Origin: Nocardia anaemiae NBRC 100462
Lineage (GTDB): Bacteria > Actinomycetota > Actinomycetes > Mycobacteriales > Mycobacteriaceae
Assembly: GCF_001612725.1 (NCBI RefSeq)
Contig: NZ_BDAZ01000008.1
Coordinates: 186,001-250,000 of the forward strand
Length of the DNA stretch: 64,000 bases
Direction: 5' to 3'
Positions 51,116 through 60,361 of this stretch are shown in pieces. Within the stretch, counting starts at the first letter, position 1, and each line of letters opens with the position of its first letter. Both the position numbers and the translations under genes were made by a program. The notes under the pieces were generated by a model. That model was given only the letters and a program-made list of their open reading frames with translations. It was not told the origin of the DNA and searched no databases.

Positions 51116-52243
51116 GTGACCGAACGCGCTCGTCCCATTGTCGGCCCCGATTATCTGGTCGCTGGCCGCTACCGTCTGCAGTCGAAACTGGGCGGCGGCG
51201 GTATGGGCGCGGTATGGCTCGCCCACGATCGCCTACTCAACCGGGACGTCGCGATCAAACAGGTGCTCACCACCGCCGGGCTCCCGGAAGCGGAGGCCAA
51301 TGAAATCCGCAACCAGATCATGCACGAGGGCCGGGTCGCGGCCAAGCTCTCGCATGAGCACGCCATCGCCGTCTACGACGTGGTGCTCGAGGCGGGCGAG
51401 CCGTGGCTGGTGATGGAACATCTGCCATCACGCAGTGTCGCAAAGGCATTGGCGCTGGTGAACGCGCTGCCACCGATCGAAGTTGCGCAGATCGGAGCGC
51501 AGGTCGCCGATGCGTTGGCGGCCGCGCACGCCGCGGGCATCGTGCACCGCGATATCAAACCGGGCAATATTCTCGTCGCCGACCGCGGACCCGCCGTCGG
51601 CATGGCCAAGCTCAGCGACTTCGGCATCTCCCGTGGTGCCACCGACAACTCCGACGAACCCGACGGCGTGATCACCGGCACTCCGGCATACCTGCCCCCG
51701 GAGGTGGCTCGCGGCGCACAGCCGACCACGGCCAGCGATGTGTTCTCCCTCGGCGCCACGCTCTACACCGCGATCGAGGGGCAACCGCCGTTCGGTATGG
51801 ACGACGACACCGATGCCGTGGTCTATCGCGCGGCCATGGCTCAGATCATCCCGCCCAGCCGCAGCGGCATGCTCACCAACGCCCTGCTGCACATGATGGA
51901 ACCGGCCCCACAGCGCAGGCCGACCATGGCCGAGGCGCGGGACGAAATCCTCACCGCCGCATTCGGTCCCGGCACCGGTCCGTATATCCTCGGCGCTCCC
52001 GTGCGCACCGAGGACGGCACCATTCCGGCATGGGCCGCCCGCAATTCGGCATCGGGCCTGCGCAGTCCGCACTCGACTCCACTGCCGCGCCCACACCGCA
52101 GCAACACCTCGGGTCCAGCGGCCGCCGCACCCCAGCGCCCGAAGGCGAAGTCGAAGGAACCGAGCAATGCCCCGCTCGCCATCGCCATCGGCCTGCTGAT
52201 CGGCCTGGTCCTCATCATCGCCGTCATCATCGCGATGATGTAA
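51116..52243 (+). CDS. Membrane-anchored Ser/Thr protein kinase (PknB-like)
   Basis: A 375-residue Hanks-type kinase. The glycine loop is SKLGGGGMGAVWLAHD (24-39), Lys48 lies in VAIKQV, the catalytic loop is HRDIKPGNIL (144-153), the Mg-binding DFG is at 168-170, and an activation-loop segment GVITGTPAYLPPE follows. A proline-rich linker precedes a single transmembrane helix (APLAIAIGLLIGLVLIIAVI) at the very C-terminus, so no extracellular sensor domain follows. Kinases of this layout sense through partners. It starts at GTG 51116 and is convergent with the response-regulator gene. Confidence 0.93.
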   Translation: MTERARPIVGPDYLVAGRYRLQSKLGGGGMGAVWLAHDRLLNRDVAIKQVLTTAGLPEAEANEIRNQIMHEGRVAAKLSHEHAIAVYDVVLEAGEPWLVMEHLPSRSVAKALALVNALPPIEVAQIGAQVADALAAAHAAGIVHRDIKPGNILVADRGPAVGMAKLSDFGISRGATDNSDEPDGVITGTPAYLPPEVARGAQPTTASDVFSLGATLYTAIEGQPPFGMDDDTDAVVYRAAMAQIIPPSRSGMLTNALLHMMEPAPQRRPTMAEARDEILTAAFGPGTGPYILGAPVRTEDGTIPAWAARNSASGLRSPHSTPLPRPHRSNTSGPAAAAPQRPKAKSKEPSNAPLAIAIGLLIGLVLIIAVIIAMM

Positions 52244-52287
52244 TCCGCTGCGCCACAGCTCTTCAGCTTTCGCATGACCGCGCAGCA

Positions 52288-52640
52288 CGCACGAAATGGC
52301 ACCGCGTGCAAAAATGGCACCGCAGACGAATTGACATGGCGCGCACGAACTCTGGCACCGCTTCGCGCTGTGGCGCCGGACCCTTGTCGACAGCCAGTAC
52401 CGTGCGGGCGGCCCGATCTTCCCGTTGCCGTCGAAACCAATGATGACGCAGCGGAATTCGCCGCCTCCGCCGCGGCGATATTCGTATAAATGGCACTACG
52501 GCGCGGACGAAATGGCGCGGCGCGCAGGAACTCTGGCCGCGAGCCCCGACGAGCTGAGCTCGGCGCGCACAAACTGGCCAGCCGCAGATGTACCAGCCCG
52601 GCGCGCACGAACTTGCCCGGCCCGCACGAACTTGCACGGC
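52288..52640. repeat. Degenerate short-unit repeat tract between kinase and response regulator
   Basis: The gap 52244-52691 contains no convincing gene. It holds about seven imperfect copies of a unit resembling GCGCACGAACTCTGGCACCG, for example at 52288, 52341-52360, 52521-52540, 52561-52580, 52601-52620 and 52621-52640. The unit is too degenerate to call a CRISPR array, and spacers are absent. It might fold into repeated hairpins at the end of both convergent genes. Confidence 0.55.
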
Positions 52641-52691
52641 GAAACCGTGCGAGCGAGCGAATCCGTATGCGGAACGCCAGAATGCGCGAAG

Positions 52692-53333
52692 TCAGTCGAT
52701 GCGGCGTCGGTGCGCCCAGCGGGTGAGGGCGTTGCGGTTGGACTGCTGGGTCTTGCGGAGCACATTGGAGGCATGTGTCTCAACGGTTTTCACCGAGATG
52801 AACAGCTTCTCCGCGATTTCCCGATAGGTGTAGCCGCGGGCCAGCAGCCGCAGCACCTCCAGTTCGCGCGGGGTTAGCGAATCCAGTTCGGGATCCAGCG
52901 GCGGCTCCGGCACCGGCGATTTGCCGGTGAACGAATCGAGGACGAAACCGGCCAGCCGCGGGCTGAACACCGCATCACCACCGGCGACCCGCCGAATGCC
53001 GTCGGCCAGTTCGGATCCCGAGATCGTCTTGGTCACATAGCCGCGCGCACCCGCACGGATCACCGCGATCACATCCTCGGCCGCATCGGAGACGCTCAAT
53101 GCCAGGCATACCGGACCGTCATCGATCCCGGACAGCACCGCGACCCCGCCACCGTCGGGCATATGCACATCGAGCAGTACGACATCCGGGCGCGCGGCAT
53201 TGATTCCGGCGACCGCCTCGGCCACGCCCCCGGCCTCCCCGACGACCTCCATATCGGTCTCCCGGCTCAATTCGGCCCGCACACCCGAGCGGAATACGGC
53301 GTGATCATCGACGAGAAAGACCCGCACGGCCAC
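52692..53333 (-). CDS. LuxR/NarL-type response regulator
   Basis: A 213-residue regulator. The receiver domain (residues 1-120) has VFLVDDHAVFRSGVRAEL with acidic pocket, phospho-acceptor Asp55 in DVVLLDVHMPDGG, and Lys in RGYVTKTISG. The DNA-binding domain (about 150-210) shows LTPRELEVLRLLARGYTYRE, IAEKLFISVKTVETHASNVL. It is transcribed in the same direction as the PspC-kinase gene, which ends 282 bases upstream, and is probably its partner. It starts at GTG 53333. Confidence 0.92.
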   Translation of the reverse strand: MAVRVFLVDDHAVFRSGVRAELSRETDMEVVGEAGGVAEAVAGINAARPDVVLLDVHMPDGGGVAVLSGIDDGPVCLALSVSDAAEDVIAVIRAGARGYVTKTISGSELADGIRRVAGGDAVFSPRLAGFVLDSFTGKSPVPEPPLDPELDSLTPRELEVLRLLARGYTYREIAEKLFISVKTVETHASNVLRKTQQSNRNALTRWAHRRRID

Positions 53334-53615
53334 CTACTTCTCCTCACCCTCGGTGGATCGACCCACCCTGACGCGCGGACCGCCCGCAGGCCGTCCGCAC
53401 TTCATCGGTACCACAACCGGCGCCGCATCCGTCGTCATCGGTGCCACTACCGCACAACCACCGCCAGCGAAGCAGCCCGCCACCCAGACCAGACGCCCCG
53501 AGATTCGAACGACCGCATCGCCCGGTCCCGAGTTCCATCTATCCGACACCATCGGCCGAGCCGCAAACCTGCGGCCGAACGCCGTCAGCACCGAACCAGC
53601 TGCTCGACGCCACGA

Positions 53616-55013
53616 TTATCGGCGGTTGCGAACCGTTTGTCGCACCCTATCGACCTGTTCGTCGCCGACCGGCGCATCCTCTACTCGATCCTGATCACCG
53701 GAATCGGTGCGCGGCATGATGATCCGCACCTCGGTGCCCCGACCGGGCGTGGACAGGATCTCGACCGAACCGCCGCGCCGCTCGATTCTGGCGCGAATGG
53801 ATTTCGCGACACCCCGCCGATCCTGCGGCACCGCCGCGATATCGAATCCGGCCCCGCGATCGCGCACGAAGATGCTCACCTGATGCGGTTCCGCCTCGGC
53901 GAACAGATCGATCTCCGGCACGCCCGCATGTTTGGCGGCATTCACCAGCGCCTCCCGGCTCGCGCCGAGCAATGCGGTGAAATGCTCCTTCGGCAGGCCG
54001 GATCCGCTGTCGGCACCGTCCATCGCCACATCGCCGACGGTGACCGGAGTCACCTTCACCCCGTGCTGATCCTCGACCTCGCCCGCGATCGTGCGCAGCG
54101 CCGCGGCCAGACTCGACTGCGCGGGCCCGGAATCCTCGAAGAGCCAGCGGCGCAGTTCCCGCTCCTGACTGCGGGCCAGTCGGGCAACCTCTTGCGGATC
54201 ATCGGCCTGACGCTGGATGAGCGCCAACGTCTGCAGCACCGAATCATGCAGGTGGGACGCGATTTCCTCGCGTTCCTCATTGCGAATGCGGGCCGCGCGC
54301 TCGGCATTCAACGCGCGCATCATGCGCAGCCACAGCGGCACCGTCAACAGACCGGCGCCGATCAATGTGACCGCCACCGCGATCAGCGCGGAGCCGAGCG
54401 AACTCAGATCGATTCTGGCCAGCACCACCACGCCGAGTCCGAGCACGATCATCGTGATCCCGGCGACGATGCGCGACCAGGTCACCACCGAGGGGCGCGC
54501 GGGCAGCCCGAGCAGCGACCGCGGACCGTCGGTGTCGTATTCGCGCCACACCAGCGCCGCACCCACCGCCACCACGACGATCGGCACGATCACCTTCGCC
54601 GCGGTGCCGCTGAACAGCCACGACACCCCGACCGCGAGTCCGAGCCCGAGCAAGGCCAACCCGATCGCCTGACGGCGCTCCTTACCGGTCGGCTTCACCG
54701 CATCGTGGCCGCCCGGAGTGAAGATCCAGAGCATCCCGTAGCCGACGATTCCGGCGCCCGCGAGTGCGGACAGCAATACGAATGCCATCCGCACCTTGAA
54801 CACATCGAGCCCGAGATGATCGGCGACACCACCGGCCACACCGCCGACGATCCGGCCACCCGAACGCCGCACCATCCTCGGATACGGCGGAGTGGGCGGA
54901 AGGACCGGCGCGGCGCCGAAGCGACCGGGGCCGGGCGCGAACCCGGGCGCGGCGCCGAACCCCCGGGGATCGGCCCCCCGAGCAGCATCGAACGCGGGCA
55001 CGGACGGGTACAT
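53616..55013 (-). CDS. PspC-domain sensor histidine kinase (HisKA_3)
   Basis: A 465-residue envelope-stress sensor. A Gly/Pro/Ala-rich N-terminus is followed by a PspC domain (about 48-100: RSGGRIVGGVAGGVADHLGL, DVFKVRMAFVLLSALAGAGI). Three or four more membrane helices follow (AIGLALLGLGLAVGVSWLFS, VIVPIVVVAVGAALVW, IVAGITMIVLGLGVVVLARI, ALIAVAVTLIGAGLLTVPLW). The dimerisation helix has His256 in SHLHDSVLQTLALIQ, and the ATPase has SREALVNAAKHAGVPEIDLF and DRGAGFDIAAVPQDRRGVAK. The ATG at 55013 is chosen over an upstream in-frame start at 55061. Confidence 0.92.
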   Translation of the reverse strand: MYPSVPAFDAARGADPRGFGAAPGFAPGPGRFGAAPVLPPTPPYPRMVRRSGGRIVGGVAGGVADHLGLDVFKVRMAFVLLSALAGAGIVGYGMLWIFTPGGHDAVKPTGKERRQAIGLALLGLGLAVGVSWLFSGTAAKVIVPIVVVAVGAALVWREYDTDGPRSLLGLPARPSVVTWSRIVAGITMIVLGLGVVVLARIDLSSLGSALIAVAVTLIGAGLLTVPLWLRMMRALNAERAARIRNEEREEIASHLHDSVLQTLALIQRQADDPQEVARLARSQERELRRWLFEDSGPAQSSLAAALRTIAGEVEDQHGVKVTPVTVGDVAMDGADSGSGLPKEHFTALLGASREALVNAAKHAGVPEIDLFAEAEPHQVSIFVRDRGAGFDIAAVPQDRRGVAKSIRARIERRGGSVEILSTPGRGTEVRIIMPRTDSGDQDRVEDAPVGDEQVDRVRQTVRNRR

Positions 55014-55476
55014 GCCTTCGATACTGACACGGCCCACCGACACAAGACCATCAGGAATCACCCTGATTCACCGATCGTGACCACCGGCGATCAGCGAATG
55101 GTGCCGTCGTGCCACTCACCTCGGTGTGGCCGGGCGGCTTATCCGCACCGTCCGCCCACAGCCGGACATCGGCCATAACGGCTGCCCGAATGTCCGGTCC
55201 GGACAAAAAAGCCGCGCTGACCTCTCGTTCTTATCCGCCGCTCAGCGGTCGCACGACGCACGGACCGGACCAGCGACCCGAACCCGGCCGATTCGCCCGC
55301 TGCCGGACCGGATAACTCGTCACTACCACGTCTACCAGCGCATTTCATACCTCCCGCCGATCAATCGCCTCGGCGGCGCAGCACCCCGCGCCATACGTTT
55401 CTTTCGGGCCGGAAACGTCCCACTCAACACCGGGACTCGCGCCGCAGGGGGCCGAGCACAGGTTCGGGGAGGAATC
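55014..55476. other. Intergenic region between PspC kinase and mspA-like gene
   Basis: About 460 bases without a convincing gene. It includes the kinase promoter and, on the other side, the porin promoter. The palindrome TGTCCGG-T-CCGGACA (55191-55205) followed by six A is the only clear structure; it could be an operator or, read on the minus strand, nothing more than a hairpin. Confidence 0.55.
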
Positions 55477-56121
55477 ATGAATATCAAGTCGGCACTGCGC
55501 ACCGCCGCCACCTTGGTCGCGATCGCATCGGCGGGTGCGCCACTCGCCGCCGCCCAGGGGATGGCGCCGCACGAGAAGAACTACTCGGGCCCAGGGGGAT
55601 TCGAGCTCACCGTCGGCCATATGGACGAACAGTTCCGCCCGGTCCCTCCGCTCAACGGCATGCCGACCAACCGAGAGGTGTTCCTGGACAACACCTTCTA
55701 CGGCACCATCCCCGCGACTGCGACCGGCACCATGAAGGCGGGCTACCTGGTCGCCTGTGCGGTCGATCTCGATCTCACGGTCGATATCCAGGCCGGGATC
55801 GGCTTCGACGCCGGATTCAGTATCGGGGTCAGCGGCAGCGGCGACTCGACGTCACCGAACTTCGACGCCAGCATCGGCCCGAAGATCTATGCCGGGGTCA
55901 GCCTCGACATGTCGATCGGCCCCGGCGAGATCAAGCCGATCGAAGTGGGCACCAAGAACCTGGCTCTCGGCGGCACCGGCTATCTGGTCAGCCACGACTA
56001 CCACCTGGTGGTCGAGAACTGCGGCGGCCCACTGACCATCCAGTCCTATGTGACCCTCACTGCCGACACACCCGAGGTCACCGCCGCCGACGCGGTAACA
56101 GGAGACCGGATCTTCCTGTAA
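55477..56121 (+). CDS. MspA-family outer-membrane porin
   Basis: A 214-residue porin of the mycolate outer membrane. A signal peptide of about 26 residues (MNIKSALRTAATLVAIASAG, cleavage after AAAQG) precedes a beta-rich protein with the family segments EKNYSGPGGFELTVGHMDEQ, PLNGMPTNREVFLDNTFYGT, KAGYLVACAVDLDLTVDIQA and GVSLDMSIGPGEIKPIEVGT, NLALGGTGYLVSHDYHLVVE. GGGGAGGAATC precedes the ATG. It forms a passive channel for small hydrophilic solutes. Its presence supports a mycolate-bearing host. Confidence 0.9.
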   Translation: MNIKSALRTAATLVAIASAGAPLAAAQGMAPHEKNYSGPGGFELTVGHMDEQFRPVPPLNGMPTNREVFLDNTFYGTIPATATGTMKAGYLVACAVDLDLTVDIQAGIGFDAGFSIGVSGSGDSTSPNFDASIGPKIYAGVSLDMSIGPGEIKPIEVGTKNLALGGTGYLVSHDYHLVVENCGGPLTIQSYVTLTADTPEVTAADAVTGDRIFL

Positions 56122-56235
56122 CCCGGAAACAGGGCGGCGGCGCGATCGACGATCGCACCGCCGCCCGATCCGTACCTGCCCTCGAACCGGCTAAATTGTC
56201 CCTATGTCTGTGTCGCCCAAAAAGTTCGGGCGCAC

Positions 56236-59200
56236 GTGGTGACCGGGGACACCACCGCCGAGGGCCGGGGGGAAATCCGATCACCGCGTGTGGTTTTCGC
56301 GCAACGGTTCGCCGATCTCTATGCGGCCGCAGGTAATCCGACGCTGCGACGGGTGGCCACCGCCGCCGAAGCGCGGATGCGGGCCGCACAAGGGACGCGG
56401 GCTGCCGCGAGTGCTTCGGTGCAGCGGATCAGCGACTGGAAGGCGGGGCGCAATGTCCCGGCTCGCTTCGAATCGATGCTTCCGGTTGTGCTCACCCTGA
56501 TCGACCTGGCCAAGAAGGCCGAGTCGCAGGCCAGTCGGCATCTGCTGGAAGTGCGTGAGTGGCAACGGCTGTGGCAGGCCGCCATCACCTGGACACCGAA
56601 TGACGAGGACGACGCGGCCTGTCCCTACCTAGGACTCACCTCCTATCGCGAGCAGCACCGGGACATCTTCTTCGGCAGAACCCGATGCACTGCCGAACTC
56701 GTCGATTTGGTCCAGGACGCCGCCGCGGACGCGGACGGAGTCGTCGTGCTGATCGGCGCATCGGGCGCGGGCAAGTCCTCGCTATTGGCCGCCGGACTCG
56801 TACCCGCCGTCACCGACAACTGGTCGACCGCCGCGATGACACCCGGCGCGAGACCATTGCACGCGCTGGCCAAGGCTTTTCACGCGGACAACGCGATCGC
56901 GAAGCCATCCGCCGACAAGGTGTTCACCGCACTCGACCATTGGAGCACCGACCGACCCCGCCTGCTGATCGTGGATCAGTTCGAGGAGCTGTTCACCGCC
57001 TGCCCGGACGAACGCGAGCGCGAGGCCTTCCTGAATGTCTTGCACCGCTGTGCGACTCGGGCCGACAATGCCCTCACCGTGGTCATTGCCCTGCGCGCCG
57101 ATTTCTACGCCAAGTGCCTCGACTACCCGATCCTGCAGCACGCTCTCGAACACCGCAGCTATCTACTCGGCCCCATGCGGCTGGACGAACTGGCCCAGGC
57201 ACTCATCGGTCCGGCCGACCACGCCGGGCTCGAACTGGAATCCGGCCTGGCAGAACTGGTAATCACCGAACTCTGTGGAGTCGGCGATCACGAGAACCGT
57301 CAGAGCTACGATCCTGGCGCACTGCCGCTGCTGTCGCACGTCATGGCAGCCACCTGGCAGCACCGCGAAGGCCGAAAACTCACCGTCGCCGGATATCGCA
57401 AGGCGGGCGGTGTCATCGGCTCCATCGCCGCCACCGCCGAACAGGCATGGAGCGAACTATCCGACGCTCAGCAGTCCTCCGCGAAGGACGTGCTGCTCGG
57501 ACTCGTTGCCGTCGCCAATGATTCGCGCGATACCCGGCGCATCGCCGTCCGTCCGAACCTGCTGCAACGCACCACCGACCCGGTATCCGCCACGGCCGCA
57601 CTGGAACTGCTTGCCCGCACCCGCCTGATCACCCTCGACTCCGACTCGGTCTACCTGACCCACGAGATCGTGCTGGACGCGTGGCCGCGACTGCACACTT
57701 GGATCGATGAGGACCGCGTCGGCTACCTGGTCCGGCAGCGGTTGGAAGCCGATGCCGCGGAATGGGATTCGACCGGACAGGATCGCTCACTGCTCTATCG
57801 CGGCACCCGGCTCGAGACGGCTCTCGGTCATGTCGATCCACCGGTGGTCGGCGGCCAGGTCCGCGCCTTCCTCGAAAGTTCCCGAGCAGCGCGAACACAT
57901 ACCCGCAGACGGTCGTCGGTGACCCGCGTAGTCCTCGCCATGCTCGGCGTCGGCCTACTCGTACTGGGCACATTCGCCTACGCGCAGGTCGAGCTCACCG
58001 AACAGCAACGCAACGACAAGAACTTCGGATCGGTACTGGCAGAGGCGGATCGACTACAGCAAATCGATCCGTCGCTGTCCGCGCAGCTGTATCTCGTTGC
58101 CGGACAACTCAGGCCGCGCGATCCCGAGGTGCGGGCACGGCTGCTCGCGACCCAGAACCTCGCACTCGCAACACCATTCGTCGCACACGACGAGGGAATC
58201 AGGACCATCGCCTACCGACCCGATGGTCGGGTGTTGGCTTCCGCCAGCAACGACAACACCATCCGGCTCTGGGACGTCGCCGATCCGCGCCATCCCCACC
58301 CGCTGGGCGAGCCCTTACGCGAATCCCCTTCCGGGGCGATGTCCATGGCATTCAACCCGGATGGCACGGTGCTCGCGACCACCGGCACCTCGGCACGACC
58401 GCAGCTGTGGGATGTCCGTGATGTGGTGCATCCCCGGCTGTTCGGATCACCGCCGACGACGACCAGCGATACGGGTTATCTGGTGTCCTTCAGTCCGAAC
58501 GGACGGACGCTGGCAGTCGGGTCAACACGCGACAATGCCATCACCCTTTGGGATGTCGGCAATCCGGCCGAACCGAGCCAGGGGCGGCTCATCCCCGCGC
58601 CGCACAATCGGGACCTGTCCGCGTTCGCGTTCAGCGGCAATGGGCGACTACTCGCGGTCGCGACCAGCGACTGGGACCACAGCATCGCGACGGTCGAATT
58701 GTGGTCCGTCCCGGACGCGGGGGAAATCACCCGCGCTGGAAAACCATTCGAGGTGACCCACGATGTCGAAGCGATCCGGTTCAGCCCCGACAACACGGCC
58801 TTCGCCCTGGCCGGTCCACGCCTGACCGTACGACACACCTACGTCAGCGTGACGCAGTTATGGGCCGTCGACGATCCCGCCCACCCGCGCCCACTCGGAA
58901 ATCCGTTGGTGGACAACGTGGTTCAACAGCCTGTACCCCTGCTCGCCTTCAGCCCGGACGGCCACACACTGGCGACCGGCGGCGCCACCGGCGCGAAACT
59001 ATGGAATATCGCCGATCCCGCCCAGCCGACGCCACTGGGCGCGCAGCTGACGGCGATTCCGTCCCGCTGCCTCAACGACGCGAGAATTCCCACCCGGTGC
59101 ACCGGTGAACCGACTGGATTGGCATTCAGCTCGGATGGAAAAATATTGGCCGTCGGCGGCACCGAGGGGATCGTGCGACTGTGGTCGCTGGCTCCGGCGG

Positions 59201-60279
59201 TTCTCACTGGACACACCGATTGGGGCAGGAGTCCGATATTCGATGCCACCGGCACCCGAATGGTGAGCGATTCCAGCGATGGCACATTCGGCCTATGGGA
59301 TACCGGTAACCCGCGGGCACCAGTCCGGATAGGGGAATTCCGGGCGAAACCGGGGTCGTCGATCCGGGCCCTGAGCCCTGATGGGAAGTCCCTGATAGCG
59401 CGCGACGGTCCGACGGGGCCGCTGGTCCTGGTCGACCTCTCTGATCCGAAGCACATTCGGATATCGGCCGACTGGCAGGCCGCATCGTCGCAATGGTCGC
59501 GTCTGAGCTTCGATCGCGACTGGACCTTGGCGGCGCAGACGCTGGATCCCAAGGTCGATACCTTCCAACTCACGAACATTGCCGACCGCTCCCGCCCAGT
59601 GCTACTGGGAACACCGACGTCGGTGGCTCCCGCGCAGGTCCAAGCCATCGGATTCAATCCGACCGGGCCAACCCTGGCGATCATCGAAACGACGCTGTCC
59701 GAACCGAGTTCGCCGTCGATGGCCCTGCGAACCAGGCTGGCACTGTGGGATATCTCGAACCCGGACCGCCCGGTCCGGGTGGGTATATCCTCGCCGGATC
59801 ACTCGCCGCTGATGCTCGACGTGATCATGCACCCCGACGGCCGTACCGCCGTCACCGTGGCGAACGAAACCTTCCAGGTCTGGGACATCAGCAACCCGGC
59901 ATCGCCCGAACCGATCGGTGAGCGGGTCACCGCACATAATCTGGCGATCATCTCGACCTCGTTCAGTCCCGACGGCAAAACCATGGCTACCAGCGGAAAC
60001 GACGGTTCGGTGCGGATGTGGGACTTCACTGATCGCCGTCATCCCCGCCTCATGTCCAGTTCCATCGCACCGCCCGGCCCCAACGTCTGGTTCATCCAGT
60101 TCCATCCACAAGGCGAATACCTGTCCGCCTCGAGTAGCAGTGGCGAGCGTCGACTGTGGGATCTGGACGAGCAGCACGCGATCGAACGCATCTGTCATGC
60201 CAGCGCCAGCCTGATGACTCCCGAACTATGGCAGCGCTACCTGCCCCAGCTCCCCTACCGTCCGCCCTGCGACCAATAA
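56236..60279 (+). CDS. HTH-nSTAND1-WD40 protein
   Basis: A 1347-residue signal-transduction NTPase. Residues about 20-100 hold an XRE-like region ending SVQRISDWKAGRNVPARFES. The nSTAND1 NTPase follows: Walker A GASGAGKSS (174-182), Walker B LLIVDQFEELF (243-253), then sensor/WHD segments including DPGALPLLSHVM and LTHEIVLDAWPRLHTWI. A transmembrane helix lies at about 563-584 (VVLAMLGVGLLVLGTFAYAQ). From about 628 to the end are at least twelve WD40 repeats (DGRVLASASNDNTIRLWD and similar). Start is GTG 56236 or 56239. It interrupts the order PspC kinase to PspC protein. No partner effector gene is visible. Confidence 0.9.
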   Translation: MVTGDTTAEGRGEIRSPRVVFAQRFADLYAAAGNPTLRRVATAAEARMRAAQGTRAAASASVQRISDWKAGRNVPARFESMLPVVLTLIDLAKKAESQASRHLLEVREWQRLWQAAITWTPNDEDDAACPYLGLTSYREQHRDIFFGRTRCTAELVDLVQDAAADADGVVVLIGASGAGKSSLLAAGLVPAVTDNWSTAAMTPGARPLHALAKAFHADNAIAKPSADKVFTALDHWSTDRPRLLIVDQFEELFTACPDEREREAFLNVLHRCATRADNALTVVIALRADFYAKCLDYPILQHALEHRSYLLGPMRLDELAQALIGPADHAGLELESGLAELVITELCGVGDHENRQSYDPGALPLLSHVMAATWQHREGRKLTVAGYRKAGGVIGSIAATAEQAWSELSDAQQSSAKDVLLGLVAVANDSRDTRRIAVRPNLLQRTTDPVSATAALELLARTRLITLDSDSVYLTHEIVLDAWPRLHTWIDEDRVGYLVRQRLEADAAEWDSTGQDRSLLYRGTRLETALGHVDPPVVGGQVRAFLESSRAARTHTRRRSSVTRVVLAMLGVGLLVLGTFAYAQVELTEQQRNDKNFGSVLAEADRLQQIDPSLSAQLYLVAGQLRPRDPEVRARLLATQNLALATPFVAHDEGIRTIAYRPDGRVLASASNDNTIRLWDVADPRHPHPLGEPLRESPSGAMSMAFNPDGTVLATTGTSARPQLWDVRDVVHPRLFGSPPTTTSDTGYLVSFSPNGRTLAVGSTRDNAITLWDVGNPAEPSQGRLIPAPHNRDLSAFAFSGNGRLLAVATSDWDHSIATVELWSVPDAGEITRAGKPFEVTHDVEAIRFSPDNTAFALAGPRLTVRHTYVSVTQLWAVDDPAHPRPLGNPLVDNVVQQPVPLLAFSPDGHTLATGGATGAKLWNIADPAQPTPLGAQLTAIPSRCLNDARIPTRCTGEPTGLAFSSDGKILAVGGTEGIVRLWSLAPAVLTGHTDWGRSPIFDATGTRMVSDSSDGTFGLWDTGNPRAPVRIGEFRAKPGSSIRALSPDGKSLIARDGPTGPLVLVDLSDPKHIRISADWQAASSQWSRLSFDRDWTLAAQTLDPKVDTFQLTNIADRSRPVLLGTPTSVAPAQVQAIGFNPTGPTLAIIETTLSEPSSPSMALRTRLALWDISNPDRPVRVGISSPDHSPLMLDVIMHPDGRTAVTVANETFQVWDISNPASPEPIGERVTAHNLAIISTSFSPDGKTMATSGNDGSVRMWDFTDRRHPRLMSSSIAPPGPNVWFIQFHPQGEYLSASSSSGERRLWDLDEQHAIERICHASASLMTPELWQRYLPQLPYRPPCDQ

Positions 60280-60361
60280 CCCAAGAGACCGATTGGTCCA
60301 AAAGGATCAGCCATAGTTTCAGGGTTCCCCCCGATGTGCCGAAGCACTGGTCACGCCCACC

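Noticed and set aside
49949..52243. A 764-codon open frame ending with the kinase
   Set aside because: The first half is antisense-like, Arg/Ser/Pro-rich sequence overlapping the TetR and PhyH genes in another frame; the kinase begins at the GTG at 51116.
53334..53591. An 85-codon frame between the PspC kinase and the response regulator
   Set aside because: No start with a ribosome-binding site close to the homology, no family, and compositional bias like a shadow frame; kept as non-coding.
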